Part shown: positions 11,120 to 22,699 of the stretch, piece after piece
Numbering within the stretch: position 1 is the stretch's first letter
Layout: each line of letters begins with the position of its first letter
NCBI GenBank assembly: GCA_004352715.1
Contig: SCFE01000008.1
Span: 1,062,453-1,126,452 of the forward strand
DNA from: Hofstenia miamia
Lineage: Eukaryota > Xenacoelomorpha > Acoela
Direction of reading: 5' to 3'
DNA: 64,000 nucleotides
Program-made: the position numbers and the translations under genes
The notes under the pieces: generated by a model
Database searches by the model: none
What the model was told of the DNA's origin: nothing
What the model saw: the letters and a program-made list of their open reading frames with translations, nothing else

Positions 11120-12420
11120 AAATCCATTAATTCTTAGGAATAATATGGATTCAAATGTTTTACTCTCTAAATTATTTTTTAAATCTGTCAAATTTCTTCC
11201 AATGTTAAAATGCTGTTCAGATAGTGCACTACTGGGCTGAATGACAAAAAGCTTCCTTGCAACTTTAGCTAAAGATATTTATTTATTTAAGATGCCAGTA
11301 GTGTAGTGGATCGTCATATTTAACTTTGACATTTTCGTTCACAAATTCAATGTATTCTTCATGAATTGTTTTAAAGAAGAGAGTGTTGTGAAACCACTGC
11401 TGTTTTTATATTCAAACATTTCATTCATGATATCAAATTTTGCCTTCTTTGGTTAAGGATCAATAATTTGAATGGTATTTAGATCAACATTTGATTCACA
11501 ATTATCATGGGAAAAGGATGAAAACACTGATTTTATCTTTCTTCGAATGAGATTGTTAAACTGATTATTACTTGAAGAGAAATTATAGATGAAGTTCATG
11601 GATTTAAAATTAGGGTGTAATGCAGATGCAAGGATATGTAAATCCGTTGTAGATGTCCAATACTTTTCATTGAGAGTCGACCATAAATTCTTAGGTAAAG
11701 TTTTAATGATGAATAATTTGTTATCAACAGTATTAAAATATGATTAGATTTTGTAGTAAACAGGTAGCATTGAAGATGTCCATTAAAATCCTTTTCCAGC
11801 AGTGAAATCACGGCCCGATTACAACTCTGCGATGACGAACCAATAACATTAGGTATGCATTCTCGAATATATTAGTTGTATGTGACAAATACGTCTGCAA
11901 ATCTTTCATGGCCTTATAGATCTTTCAAAGCTCCAAACAAGTTGATAACTTTTTTTTTCGAAAGCATCATGAATACATGTATGCAGTTTGTAACAAAAAC
12001 AGGCAAACCGTACTTCATTTCGCAATGCGGTTATAAAATTAGATCCACAATCTGTACTGTATGGAATATTGCTTATACCAAACTCTTCTTCAATGGATTT
12101 TATAAACTGACAAATATTGGAAGCAGTATGTCCCTCATCAAAGTATGCACAGCGCAAAATTGCAACATGGAAGGTCCAGGCATTAGGTTGAAGATAAACA
12201 ACGCTGTGATCTAAGAAAGACCGATTTGTAACTGAATCTGTCCATAAGTCTGTTACAGCTGAGATAGTTTCATGTGATATCGCTTCAATGATGTCTTCTT
12301 TCAAATTTCATTTTCGAATATCATAAACTTTTCACAAATTAGAACTCAATGTTTTCCACCAAACATCGTCAACAACAGTGCTACCATATTTACTCCCTAT
12401 ATTGATCCCAAGCTGAAATA
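11120..12420 (-). pseudogene. Degraded hAT-superfamily transposase
   Basis: The longest open piece (11906-12304, minus) shows the hAT RNase-H-like core: TAVTDLWTDSVTN-like start (here SAVTDLWTDSVTNRSFLDHS), YSTDCGSNFITALRNE (second acidic motif) and CYKLHTCIHDAF (the conserved C..H block). Further along the minus strand, in shifting frames, come WSTLNEKYWTSTTDLHILAS with ALHPNFKSM (11,600-11,720). The dimerisation domain follows: DDPLHYWHLK (about 11,300) and SSALSEQHFNIGRN with LTDLKNNLESKT (about 11,160-11,240). These are the hallmark blocks of hAT transposases in correct order. Multiple frameshifts make it non-functional. It separates TRRAP exon 10,313 from the rest of the left TRRAP copy. 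Confidence 0.9.
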
Positions 12421-12699
12421 TTTTTTTTAAATCAGGTTCTTCAGTAGTGGGGATTTCGGTAATGATGTCTTATTATGTTGCAAGATAAACGTTGATAGCT
12501 TATAGAGGTAATATTAAAAAAAATTCTTTTACTGTCTTTGTTGATTGTGATCATAACATAAACTGCATATGTACTCTCATTAAGATAATATTTGAGCCTA
12601 ATTCTATTACAAACATGCGGTTTTGAGTTCAAATGTGTTGAGATCTTATTTGAAACTTGTAATTAGCTTTAAAAAATTTTGCTAATACGATATTGTTTT

Positions 12700-13256
12700 T
12701 AGGCAATCGGCGCTGAAATTACTCCATTCCTCTGTAGCGCACTCTCATTTGCCACAAAAAGAATGTTATCCAAGTGTTATTTACTCGATGCTTGAGGCCG
12801 TCCATATACATCAGACCTTGTGTTCTTAAAATATCTATATACTATGTGAAATTATGAGTGATTCAATATTGTCAGTATCTTCGAATGTCTCATAGTTTAT
12901 GGCACAGAACCACTTCGCAACTAGAGCAGTTATTCTGATCATTCCATTTAATTTATGAAGCCCTTCATTTTTATTGCATAGTGTTTTTCAAGAAGCCGAG
13001 TAACTGTTTCCGCTATTGCATACGAAATGCAAAGTCTCTTCCCACAATCTCAGCGTACATATGAAGCAGGCATGTCAAAAGCTCAGGACGATCCACACAT
13101 TTACAATCCACTACCATTTTTAAAATTACGTTTGTGGGAAATACGCTGGGTGCGCTGTGCTAAAGAAATTTGCTAATGGGATGTCCTATTGGAATATGGA
13201 AACCGCGTCGGAATCGTTGAAATCCATTCCTTGTGCTTGATTGTGCTTGATGTCTG
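12700..13256 (+). pseudogene. TRRAP: TRRAP exons 1-3 counterpart, degraded (left copy)
   Basis: Corresponds to right-arm exons at 60,157-60,300, 59,911-60,113 and 59,230-59,530. The acceptor (TTTTTAG at 12,699) is kept. Exon 1 has lost about 15 bases around CVPS, and its donor GT has become AT. Exon 2 is truncated after the LWHRTTSQLEQL-like part. Exon 3 keeps recognisable FLKLRLWEIRWVRCAKE but continues ICxWD, with TAA replacing the codon before WD. Exons 4-13 have no left-arm counterpart. A dead copy. Confidence 0.85.
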
Positions 13257-13259
13257 CCT

Positions 13260-15175
13260 GTTTAAAAGCTAAATAATGGTACCTATTCATTTTATTTTTA
13301 CATTTTAGTGTGAGAGTTTTCATTAATTTGTCACATTCCACTATTAAATTTGAGGTATCAATGTCAGAGCAATTGTTTAGAATTTTATTAAATGGGATAA
13401 GGCGAGTAATTCCAGATACATGATGATGGGAAGTAAATGAAGTGTTGATAATGTATAACAATACCCTATACCAGCCATAATCCATTTAGTGTAAGGCTGC
13501 TGAAAAGTTTTTTAGGAAATTCATGTCATGTGGAATTTGCAAAACATAGTTTTGAACCGTATTACCAATTTTGAAAAAAATAAGATATTCCCACTATGTG
13601 TTGCAAAATCAATGATCCGGTGGAGTTTTCATAGAATCAAGAATTTTCATAATTTAAGTCTTGTAGAAAATCAGTTATTCCAACAATCACTGGCATATTG
13701 AAATCACCTAAGATAATAGGTATTGTAGAATCAATTAGGATACGATACTGAGAGCGCAAACCTGTAAACTTGTTTGTACAAAGTATGGCATCAATAAGTT
13801 GTTTAGCAACGAGGGGATAAGAACTATTTTCATTATAAGTAAATACTGAAATATTAAATCAAAAACTGGTGCACAGATTAAATCGATGTTTGTTAAAAGC
13901 GGTACATTGAGGCTGCTAAAATCACACAACCACTGTATTCTTTGCGGATTTTCTAATACAAATATTAACAATAGCTAAATTATTAGGAAATACATTGTGC
14001 TTAAGCGTAGTGTCTAGCCAAATTTCAGTTAAACATATAATCACAGCTTATTGTAAAAATACACGAGATAAAAGACTAAAGCGTCGATCCATACTAAACT
14101 AACTTTGGCCATTTGTATACATACGAGTAAAAAGTTCGTGAAAAACTAGTTAATTAGAATAAACTTTTGCTATGCACAAATCTTTAACATTTTCTTTTAA
14201 AGATCTACCATCACTAAGTTGATTAGCAACGAGATGATACGAACTATTTGGAAGCACAATTTAAATGCCCTGGTTCATTGGATAGTGAAAGTTTATTATT
14301 CCGTTGGAGATGTTGTACCGCTGTGGGATAAGAAGACCCGGTACTTGGAGAATTTTGATGAGGAAGAACTATTATTGAAGTTGTGGATATTTAAATAATT
14401 GTTTAAGCTTTGTTATGATTTTTGAGGCAAAATCGGACTTAATTTCGGAAGAAATGTCTCCAGGTTCTTACTTGATATCTTCAAAAATTTGCTCATTTTC
14501 AGAAACAAGTGAGTAGTCGTCTTTAGCTCATTGAGATCAGATGTAATAGAGGAAATGTGTGAGCATCAGCTGCAACAGAATGAATAAAAATGTTTCCTAT
14601 AGGATATGACATTGATACATTCCATGGAAAATCCCGTGCATTTTGTAATATGATGTATGCACTTAGAATATTTACACAAGAGAACATCTTCGGTGTATCT
14701 TTGATTACGTTATTGCAATGTTGGGCATATTCGATTACTCTTATTTACCATTGCTTTTTATTTTTCCGAAGCAACAAGGAATGGTTAAAAAGTCTTAAAT
14801 TATATAACTGTATTAAGTTTTTAATATATATGTAATTTATACTTTATGTACATTACTAAAGGTCTTGCGTATAATATAGGTAATTTCCTATAGGATATGA
14901 TATTGATACATTCCATGGAAAATCCCGTGCATTTTGTAATATGATGTATGCACTTAGAATATTTACACAAGAGAACATCTTCGTTGCATCTTTGATTACG
15001 TTGTTGCAATGTTTGGCATATTCGATTACTCTTATTTACCATTGCTTTTTACTTTTCCGAAGCAACAAGGAATGGTTAAAAAGTCTTAAATTATATAACT
15101 GTATTAAGTTTTTTAATATATATGTAATTTATACTTTATGTACATTACTAAAGGTCTTGCGTATAATATAGGTAA
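13260..15175 (-). pseudogene. Degraded non-LTR retrotransposon (LINE): ORF1 and endonuclease part
   Basis: On the minus strand, a Cys/His-rich ORF1 start (14,821-15,042; LCKYSKCIHHITKCTGFSME, resembling the PHD-like finger of many LINE ORF1 proteins) is followed by a coiled-coil-like ENEQIFEDIK and DISSEIKSDFASKI (about 14,420-14,520). Next comes an endonuclease fragment with the hallmark LGDFNMPVIVGITDFLQDLN (about 13,640-13,720). Reverse transcriptase is absent from this fragment. The 5' part also occurs at the equivalent intron position in the right arm, so this insertion predates the inverted duplication. Frameshifts and stops are frequent. Confidence 0.7.
14593..15174 (+). repeat. 291-bp tandem duplication (left arm only)
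   Basis: The segment beginning TTTCCTATAGGATATGA occurs at 14,593 and again at 14,884, with nearly identical sequence between. The right arm has only one copy (57,500-57,800), so the doubling happened after the palindrome formed, or one copy was lost on the right. Confidence 0.9.
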
Positions 15176-15540
15176 ATATTATCACCTTAATCAGTATTAA
15201 TAATTATTCAATAATTAACTTTGAATTGAATAATTGTCGTACAAATTGATTCGTTCTTTAGTAAGTATAGTAACAGAATATTTCGTGTAGTGTTAATTTT
15301 GTGCCCTAACAAGTCGTGAGCTACGAGGGATTGCGGTTAGATAACCCATGGGATTGCATTGATTGTGTTCAACCGCAATCATATTACCTATCGTGAGACA
15401 GCAGCTTTAGAGATGATGGTTGATGACTTATTAGAATATAATTAGTAGTACGGATTTAATACGGGTAATTATATTGCTAGTGTGCGTATTTCGTAGTCAC
15501 TGAATGATTAAGCGAGTACGTGCTTTCTCGTTGATTTAGG

Positions 15541-15890
15541 GTGGTACCCCCACTTTTCCAAAAAATTTAAATTTAACTTTTTGCACAAAACTAGTCTTCA
15601 ATGTGTTGCCTTTATTGTACTTTCTTTGAATTTCTTATTTATTCCTTATTTTAACAGTAATTAGCAATTAAAATGATAAAAACTTTAAAAATGTTTCCCT
15701 TTGTTTCCCTTCAATGAAATGTTCAAACTGCTATAACTTGAGTTATATATGGCCTATCTGAAAAATTTAAGTAGTGTTGTTCGCCCTTTGAAGGCCAGAA
15801 TAATAATTTATTGAAATCTTTTTAAATTTTATAAGCTCAAATTTTATTGATAATTCAGCCAATCAGCATCAAGCTTAGAAAGCTCTTCGC
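15541..15890. other. Left-arm-specific spacer, no gene recognised
   Basis: Sequence between the last shared palindrome block (ending about 15,540) and the MULE transposase. AT-rich; probably part of the inserted element's flank. Confidence 0.35.
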
Positions 15891-16990
15891 TGACTCACAG
15901 CTCTATGTAATTCTTTGTTCTTGCTGTGCTTTTGACTGTCAACACAATCTGAAAATGGCATTCAAAAAAACGATCTATAGAAGACTTAGGGCATACTAAT
16001 TCTTCATATAAACATTGGAAATTTGAAATAAAAGAAAGAAAATTTGCTTCCAAAGAAAACAAGAGATGCACTAAAATCGAAGCAACTTGCAATGATAGCA
16101 TACCATATACCAGTTCCACTAGAAATGCAGAAGATAATGTGACTGAAACTGCAAGTTTAGAAAATGTGAACCCATCATCAGTCTTTGAGAAGCCTAATAA
16201 CATTGTGGAAAATAAAAAAGGCTTTCGTTTTGTGGATTTTTCTGTTTTGAAATCAATTGTTGAAGATGGTATGTGCCCAGATTGCAAAAACTCAAAACTG
16301 ACTCGACAAGATAAACCCAAGGAAAAGAAAGCTCTCAGCTGCCATTTTTATGTGTTTTGTGCATCATGTGGGTATGAAAAGAAATATTTTTCGTCACGTG
16401 TTCAGACTTACAAACCCGTCAAGGGCGGAGAAAATTTTGAGGTAAACTCGTTTTCTGTTGGCAATGAGAACAATTGCAAAGGGACTTTCTGATATGGAAC
16501 ATTTTTGCGGACTCATGAATACGCCTACTCCCTCCAATGAACAAAGACACAATTGTCAAAAACTGCAACATGAGCTGTTTAATTCAGCAATTGAAAATAT
16601 GAAAGCAGCGGCTAATGAATTGGAGAATGTCTTCGAAGAAATAAGTTCAGCCGACAAAACAGATGTGACAGTAATGATTGATGGCTCGTGGCAAACACGT
16701 GTTTATTCATCATTAAATGGTGTGGTAACTGCCATATTTGTAGATAGTGACAAGGAAGCGAAGTGCTTACGAAATGTGCAATGTTGTGAGAAAGCAAGAG
16801 ACAAACAAGCAATCATTAAAATACTTACAGTGGCAAATTAAACATGAACCGAAGTGCAGAAAAATGCATGAAGGTTCAGCGCCTAGTATGGAACCAGTTG
16901 GGGCGATAAAAATATTTGCGATGCTATAGGTAGACACAAAGTGTTTGCTTATCAGAGGGAGTTCTCGTGTTTCCAATGCGTTGTGATGGC
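15890..16990 (+). pseudogene. Degraded Mutator-like (MULE) transposase
   Basis: Piece one (16139-16492) contains GFRFVDFSVLKSIVEDGMCP followed by a Cys4-type cluster (CPDCKNSKL ... FYVFCASCGYEKKYFSS). Piece two (16458-16841) contains AMRTIAKGLSDMEHFCGLMN, then VTVMIDGSWQTRVYSSLNGV, the DGSWQKRGFSSLNGV-type motif with the first catalytic aspartate of the Mutator-like transposase domain family. Piece three (16747-16929), in another frame, has HEPKCRKMHEGSAPSMEPVG, the H..C...Y.GSS..ME block. The order matches the family, but two frame changes and the missing C-terminal part show decay. It lies only in the left arm, where TRRAP exons 4-13 have been lost. Confidence 0.85.
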
Positions 16991-17324
16991 GTAATTAGGA
17001 ATTAATTTCAATGGAAATTCATCATCTTGAATATTCTGTTCAACTAAAGATGGTACAAATATATAAATGCACCTAAATAAAAAATATTTAAGTATAAATT
17101 AGATCAATTGACTTAATGCACATTTTCAAAAACATTTGATAAAAATCAATTCATGAATGCAAAATTTCTGAATTCTGAGATGATACAGAGTTATTCTTAA
17201 TGTAGGCAACGATATATTTGTCTTCAATAAACTTGCGCCACCTCTAAGTGATTTCAAATAGTTTAAGATTTTATACTAATTACTTTTTCGTGAAATTGAA
17301 GCACTTCAAAGGTTCAGTGTCATC

Positions 17325-17361
<37 letters not shown>
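17325..17361. repeat. (TA)n microsatellite at palindrome-equivalent site
   Basis: A TA run just upstream of the left TRRAP exon 14. A matching (TA)n lies at the mirror position in the right arm (51,638-51,664), so the tract is older than the duplication. Confidence 0.85.
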
Positions 17362-17363
<2 letters not shown>

Positions 17364-17396
17364 TATGTATATTTATAAATTATTAAATTAGTTTAG

Positions 17397-17867
17397 TGTT
17401 CCTAGAACTGAAACTTTGCAAAATCTAATCAACAAACTGCAAAAATGGATAAAGATTCTTAATGCGAAAGTGAAACTTCTTCGCAGTTTCTTTCTCATTG
17501 AAGAAAACTGTCGTTTCCTCAGTAATTTTTCATTTTCAGTTGATATTCCTGAAGAATTTTTAATGCCTAAGGTATTGAAGATTTTCAGGAAAACTTTTTT
17601 GTAATCCTTATTTTAGCAGATAAATTATTACGTCAGAATAGCTAGATTTCTTCCTCGTGTAGAAATTGTTCAGAAACATAATTCTGCAGCAAGGCGTCTT
17701 TACATTCGTGGAAATAATGGCAAGGTTAGTTTGCAATGTTTAAATTTGATTATATGTATACAATTTTTAGATTTACCCACATCTAATAGTCAATGTTTAA
17801 AGCTCGCAGAGACGAACGTGTTTTGCAACTTTTTCGCTTCCTTAACCACTTCTTAGATCTTAAAAAG
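17397..17867 (+). pseudogene. TRRAP: TRRAP exons 14-16 (left copy)
   Basis: Three exons with good GT-AG borders. 17397-17571 is fully open (LINKLQKWIKILNAKVKLLR ... FLIEENCRFLSNFS ... VDIPEEFLMPK) and lacks three residues (TAE) present on the right. 17617-17724 is fully open and encodes the same 36 residues as the right exon (QINYYVRIARFLPRVEIVQK ... RLYIRGNNGK). 17771-17867 is 97 nt, not a multiple of three: IYPHLIVNV then stop, with FKARRDERVLQLFRFLNHFL in a shifted frame. This FRB-to-pseudokinase region of TRRAP is unusually well preserved for a pseudogene. Confidence 0.9.
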
Positions 17868-18236
17868 GTAAGCATTCCCATTATCAATGCTTACCAATCA
17901 GCACTACGGTGTATCAAATATTCTTATGTTAGGTTTTTAATGTACGGGCAAGTAGACAAATTTCATTTTTAATGCAGTATTTGTTTATGCCATGATTACT
18001 TTTTGCAAGACTTCTTTTACTGAAAGTGAATTTAAATTCATATAATTCTAAGAATGAATTTTTATATCATTTCCAAGAAACGTTTTAACTATAGGAGTGG
18101 ATCGAAAATAGATTTCACCCGTTTACATTTAAAATACTGATAACCTACCACTTTAATCAACATGATAATGCATTCTTAAATACATTGCTTACATCAAATA
18201 AAGTTTAGTATTTTTTCGTATAAATTATCGTATTTA

Positions 18237-18422
18237 ATGAATATTTGGACAAGTGTGTCAAAATATCTTGCATGTCTGCCATTCAATGATCTTAGGCAAA
18301 ATTTGATGCATTTTCCATGTCTTTGTAATGAGCTATACCATGACGAGAGTATATTTTTACCATTTTTTGCGTGGAACTTGCTTCATGTTGTTTCAATGCA
18401 TTGTAATTTAAATATGACTTAG
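18237..18422 (+). other. Small ORF conserved in both arms (61 aa)
   Basis: Reads MNIWTSVSKYLACLPFNDLR onward; the mirror ORF (50556-50741, minus) has the same length and start with a handful of substitutions. It lies in the TRRAP intron upstream of the CCCH gene. No domain is recognised, and equal length may be an accident of recent common descent. Confidence 0.2.
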
Positions 18423-19011
18423 AAATGCTTCATGCATAGATAGAAGTAAATATAAGTGAATCTTAAATTAAGCAATGATCCATATAAATACATGAAGAAT
18501 TCAGTAAGTGCATTACGTTTATCTCTCAGCAATTTTTTATAAGGCTACCTATATCGAAATATTATATAAAGTGTATCAACATGTCATTTACTATTTTCGT
18601 AAAAAATTTATTTTCATGTCCATCTGTTTTCGAAGTAAATATTTGAAAAATGGTGATCATTAAAAAACGAATTTTTGAGTTTCTGTGAAACACTTTGAAA
18701 GTTTAAAAACACAGATCTAACGTATTGTATCAAACCCACCCAAAAGGTTTAATGTGTTACTAAGTCAAGGTAAAGTACACTACTATTGTAGGAAATTTAT
18801 TAAATTTTACAGAACATAATTGGATCTCTTCTTAAAAATCTATTTAAAATGGCGTGGGTGTCTGGAACAACCAGAAGTAAACTAAAGATTAGGTTGTTTA
18901 ATTATAGTGTGTAAACAAAATCTGTTATTCTAACATGTTTTGCATTTATTAATTCGTCGGTGTGTTATCAGTAGTTTGATACCGTAATTAATGGAGTAAT
19001 TAATTTTAGAT

Positions 19012-19083
19012 AAAGCGCGCGTTTAATCTCGTCTAATTAGTAAGCGCGAATCGCTTTAAAATCACAATTCCATTGATATAAAT
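19012..19083 (+). promoter_or_regulatory. Putative promoter of the left CCCH gene
   Basis: A GC-richer patch (AAAGCGCGCGTTTAATCTCG and AAGCGCGAATCGCTT, the latter nearly palindromic) is followed by a TATA-like GATATAAAT at 19,075-19,083, 27 bp before the ATG. The same elements are preserved at the mirror position (49,893-49,975). Conservation through the arms and position support a core promoter; this is an inference. Confidence 0.4.
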
Positions 19084-19109
19084 ATTTCTCATTCACAACT
19101 ACTTAAAGA

Positions 19110-19622
19110 ATGCTTGAAAATTGCTGGGTAGAATCTTTCAACGAAGGCCTTAATAATAGAAGCCCACCATCAAACTCAAACGACTCATTGCTCTTTCCGC
19201 TTTGTTCGATAGACATTTTAAACAATAATGGAACAGAAAAGTTTGCCAAAGAAAAGCTTGCATCCAGTAAAGATAGTTTTCAGCGACACGGCTGGTTAAA
19301 AGAAAAATTCAAGTCCGTTGAATGCAGTAATTATCAGAAGAATGAATTTTGTAGTTTTGGTAATAATTGTAAGTTTGCCCATGGTCTCAGCGATCTACAA
19401 CTAAAGTCCGTAAATAGAAAGTATAAAACCAAGAAATGCAATAATTTTCACAATAAAGGCGATTGTAAGTACGGACCTAGTTGCTTTTATCTTCACGATA
19501 GCTCTAAAGAAGAGATGATACTCATAGAAAAAATTGCCGTAATCAGAGATCTTCAACATAAAAAGGAAGACGAAAATAAGGGCTATTATCAACTTTTTTC
19601 CTATCCGCACGAAAGTTTATAA
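19110..19622 (+). CDS. Tandem CCCH zinc-finger protein, TIS11/tristetraprolin-like
   Basis: Intact single-exon ORF of 170 aa. Two C-x8-C-x5-C-x3-H fingers are complete: C72, C81, C87, H91 and C110, C119, C125, H129. The 18-residue linker and the KYKTKKC lead-in to finger 2 are the signature of the TIS11/TTP family (and related nematode germline CCCH proteins), which bind AU-rich elements in mRNA 3' UTRs and control stability or translation. The N-terminal 70 residues are Ser/Asn-rich; the short C-terminal tail is charged with a possible helix (MILIEKIAVIRDLQHKKEDE). The gene is nested in a TRRAP intron, same strand, with its own TATA-like box upstream and AATAAA at 19,644-19,649. The lack of introns suggests a retrogene or compact germline gene. 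Its mirror copy at 49,351 is also intact. Confidence 0.85.
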   Translation: MLENCWVESFNEGLNNRSPPSNSNDSLLFPLCSIDILNNNGTEKFAKEKLASSKDSFQRHGWLKEKFKSVECSNYQKNEFCSFGNNCKFAHGLSDLQLKSVNRKYKTKKCNNFHNKGDCKYGPSCFYLHDSSKEEMILIEKIAVIRDLQHKKEDENKGYYQLFSYPHESL

Positions 19623-19799
19623 GTTAACAAGTATTATCAACATAATAAATAACAGTTCTATACTTTTTATTGGTTTGCTGTTTTTAGCTGTATTCTATGT
19701 CAATTTTTATTGTAGTAAGATTTTAATTTAACTTCCGTTGATTTTTGTAAGTGCATGCTCTATCAATATACATTACGTTAAAATAAAAAAATTATAAAT

Positions 19800-20880
19800 G
19801 TGTTGTCATTATTCTTCGAATTCGGTTCGACTGTTTAATTTATGTGGTTTCGCATTTTCAATTGAACGAACTGTATTGCTGATCGTGAAAATAGAATTTA
19901 ATTATTTTTACTTAAACTTACGAAATCATTAATGACAATGGAAATGTAAAAATACTGCTGCTTTGATATTTGTGACAAATTTCTTTTGATTTTGACTATT
20001 ACAATTCCCCATTTTTCATTTTCGACAAGGGTTTTACGAAAATGGAAAGCGTCACATCTCATACAATGTCATTTTTCATTTGGGAATAGTAATGTATCGA
20101 TATTGCACTTCATGTTTACTCAAATATAGAATCCTAGATGCTCCTACTTTATTAAGCTTATTGTTTATAGCGCTTGGTGTCTTTTTTCACAAAGGGTCAG
20201 CAATTACTGCGTTACAATGCCCATTTTCTAGGATTTTTTCATGCTAAGCTGCATACATAGAAAAAAATAAATAGCTGCATATACTTTGCTAAAATCTTTA
20301 ATAGAATTTGTACCATAGATTTTTGTTCAAACGCCTGTAATGTCTTTAAATGTTTTATTTTTTAAAGCTCGAGTCTGCTTCTAAAAAATATATTTAATTC
20401 TTTAAATTAATAAATAATTTAATGTAATGATGATAAATAAGGTATTAAATTTTTTTGTGATATTCAAATATCACTTTTAATAATCTTGCATCAATTTCAT
20501 TTGCACGATGTTGCTATTTGACAACCTTGCGCAGGATTATTTTAAATTTCAATTTCTTTACCAATCGCAAATAACCATTTTTAACTTAAAATTATTGTAA
20601 AATGTTTTTTACCCACAAACTCGGAATTAGAAAACAACGTAACTCGATCGAACTCGGAATTTTCTTAAAAAAAATACTCGCACTCGAAACTTAAAAACTC
20701 GAACTCGAGTCGAAAACCAGGCAGTTAGGATTATTCAACAAGTTGTTTGTGCTGATTGAAGAAATTTCAGAACAATTTTTAAAACACGATATAATTGCAC
20801 ACTAGGACGCTAGTTGATTAACCCTACTGCACTTAACCACAAATGGCAACTGTTGCATCACTAATATTCACCAGTAAATG
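19800..20880. other. Intronic palindrome-arm sequence, no gene
   Basis: Matches 48,090-49,180 in reverse complement over its length. It contains a locally self-complementary cluster of CTCGAAC/GTTCGAG-type motifs (20,680-20,715). No exon recognised. Confidence 0.5.
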
Positions 20881-20887
20881 CTTATGT

Positions 20888-21250
20888 TTTTGTAAAGAGT
20901 GACACTCAATAATTATGTCGTGTTAAATTTCTCTTTTTATTTCCCCTCATCACGTTCCGTCACGTATTTAAATGTGACGCTCTAGCGCGAATCACTCTTT
21001 TTGAGATACCCCATTCTCCAAACCGCCCTAGTCCCCAAGAAAACGTACAAAGTCGGACAATAAAACATGTTCAACCAAGTTAAAATCACATTTACAATTG
21101 ACTTGAATTTGCCACTGAAGCACCATTAACATGGTAAGACGTGACAAAGATAAAAACAAACGGGTTTTGTTCAAAAAAACAAATCCAAAATAGTGCTATT
21201 GCGACGGCACGAATATTGGATAAATACACTGCATTTTGCTTCACGAAAAT
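20888..21250. other. ~360-bp insertion specific to the left arm
   Basis: Flanking sequences GTAAATGCTTATG and GGGAAGTCCACCTCC are contiguous in the right arm (around 48,090) but separated here. The extra segment is less AT-rich. I could not find terminal repeats or a target duplication, so it may equally be a deletion on the right. Confidence 0.6.
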
Positions 21251-21750
21251 GGGAAGTCCACCTCCTCCCCCTGTAACGTAATTCTTCAACGCTCTCAAAG
21301 TGATTTTATCCGAAATCCCTTATTGTGATCCTCTATTAACTAAATTTATTGAATATTTCACATCAATTACCCGTTGTGTTTTGTTGTATTTCAGAAGTTT
21401 TTAATTGAAAATTTAGATGCTTTTGCAGCCCCGCAAAATATTCAATTATTTTCAAGAAAATTCTGTGCCGGACAAAAGGATCTGGACGCTTAGTAATAAT
21501 ATATTAATTTACAATTCTTTTCTTTTTCAAATGGTTTTTTATTACATATTTTGCAAATCATTATGTAACTATGTATTACAACCAGAAAGTCATCTATGAT
21601 TTTGGTGCAAAAAAGTGAATCGTGTGATCACTTACGGTTTAATCTTGCTGTTGTACATGTTATGGAATATTATGCTCTCAACTCTGTTTCTTTAAATATC
21701 TATAATATAGTTATCACTAATATCTTGTAATTGAATTTTTGCATAACGAG

Positions 21751-22255
21751 CCTGGGTAAGATTTAATATTTTACTGGACGTTATAATTATTCATGTCTAT
21801 GCCGCTTCAAATCGAGCCCGAGTTTGAAATTGTATGCGTTTATGATACTGCTTTTTGATCTAGGACATTTTAGGACACTGCTAAGCGATTTTTGCAATTT
21901 ACAGTACCAAAAGTGGTTGGAGTTTCTCCACAAATGCGATTGGTAGAAGACGAACCTTCATCTATGTCCCTTTCGCAGATTTGCTTTGAACGATGTACTG
22001 ACCCTGGGTAAGATTTAATATTTTATTGGAAGTTATAATTATTAATGTCTATGCCGCTTCAAAGTCGAGCCCGAGTTTGAAATTGTATACGTTTATGATA
22101 CTGCTTTTTGATCTAGGACATTTTAGGACACTGCTAAGCGATGTTTGCAATTTACAGTACCAAAAGTGGTTGGAGTTTCTCCACAAATGCGATTGGTAGA
22201 AGACGAACCTTCATCTATGTCCATTTCGCAGATTTGCTTTGAACGATGTACTGAC
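21751..22255 (+). repeat. ~252-bp tandem duplication covering part of TRRAP exon 17
   Basis: A unit starting CCTGGGTAAGATTTAATATT at 21,751 recurs at 22,003. It duplicates the intron end plus the first part of exon 17 (to GAACGATGTACTGA). The right arm has a single copy. Confidence 0.92.
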
Positions 22256-22669
22256 TACCACATTTTACGACGAAACTCCCATAACCCGCTATTATGAAAG
22301 AACTGCACATTTGTACCCATCACCAATATCAGTCGTACTCTGGTTACACGCACCGTGTTGAAGGAGTGGGCACTGACTTCTTACTCGAATGCGACACATT
22401 ATTAGACTTTTCGAAAACAGGTGCTTATCCTCTCTGCTTAAAAGATTTGTTTCTCTAATTTTAATTCAATAGGATAATTTCCTATTTCAGTATACCATAA
22501 CTTGTCATTTGTTTTGATTACCCTTGAAGTTTTCGTATTTTAATTAAAAAAGTTTAGAAGCGGGATGATGTTTCTACCTGCTATTTGACACCAGCAGAAG
22601 AGATGGACAGAGAATCACTTGTTTCTTCAGTAGATAAAGCAGTTAATGTTATCATGACACGTCTTAAAA
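21874..22669 (+). pseudogene. TRRAP: TRRAP exons 17 (duplicated) and 20 (left copy)
   Basis: Exon 17 start is present twice (21,874 and 22,127; TVPKVVGVSPQMRLVEDEPS). The second copy runs on to its donor at 22,420 but has lost about 25 bases near the YPSP region and gains frame changes. Exons 18 and 19 are deleted. Exon 20 (22558-22669) is intact and encodes KRDDVSTCYLTPAEEMDRES and the MTRLK end, with intact borders. The copy cannot make a full protein. Confidence 0.88.
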
Positions 22670-22699
22670 GTAATTCTATATTTTAAATAATAATAATAT

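Noticed and set aside
16612-16976. Minus-strand ORFs 16612-16812 and 16767-16976
   Set aside because: They overlap the MULE transposase coding frame on the opposite strand and show no motif of their own.
20888-21250. Left-specific 360-bp segment as a MITE
   Set aside because: No terminal inverted repeats or target duplication could be found, so direction of change is undecided.
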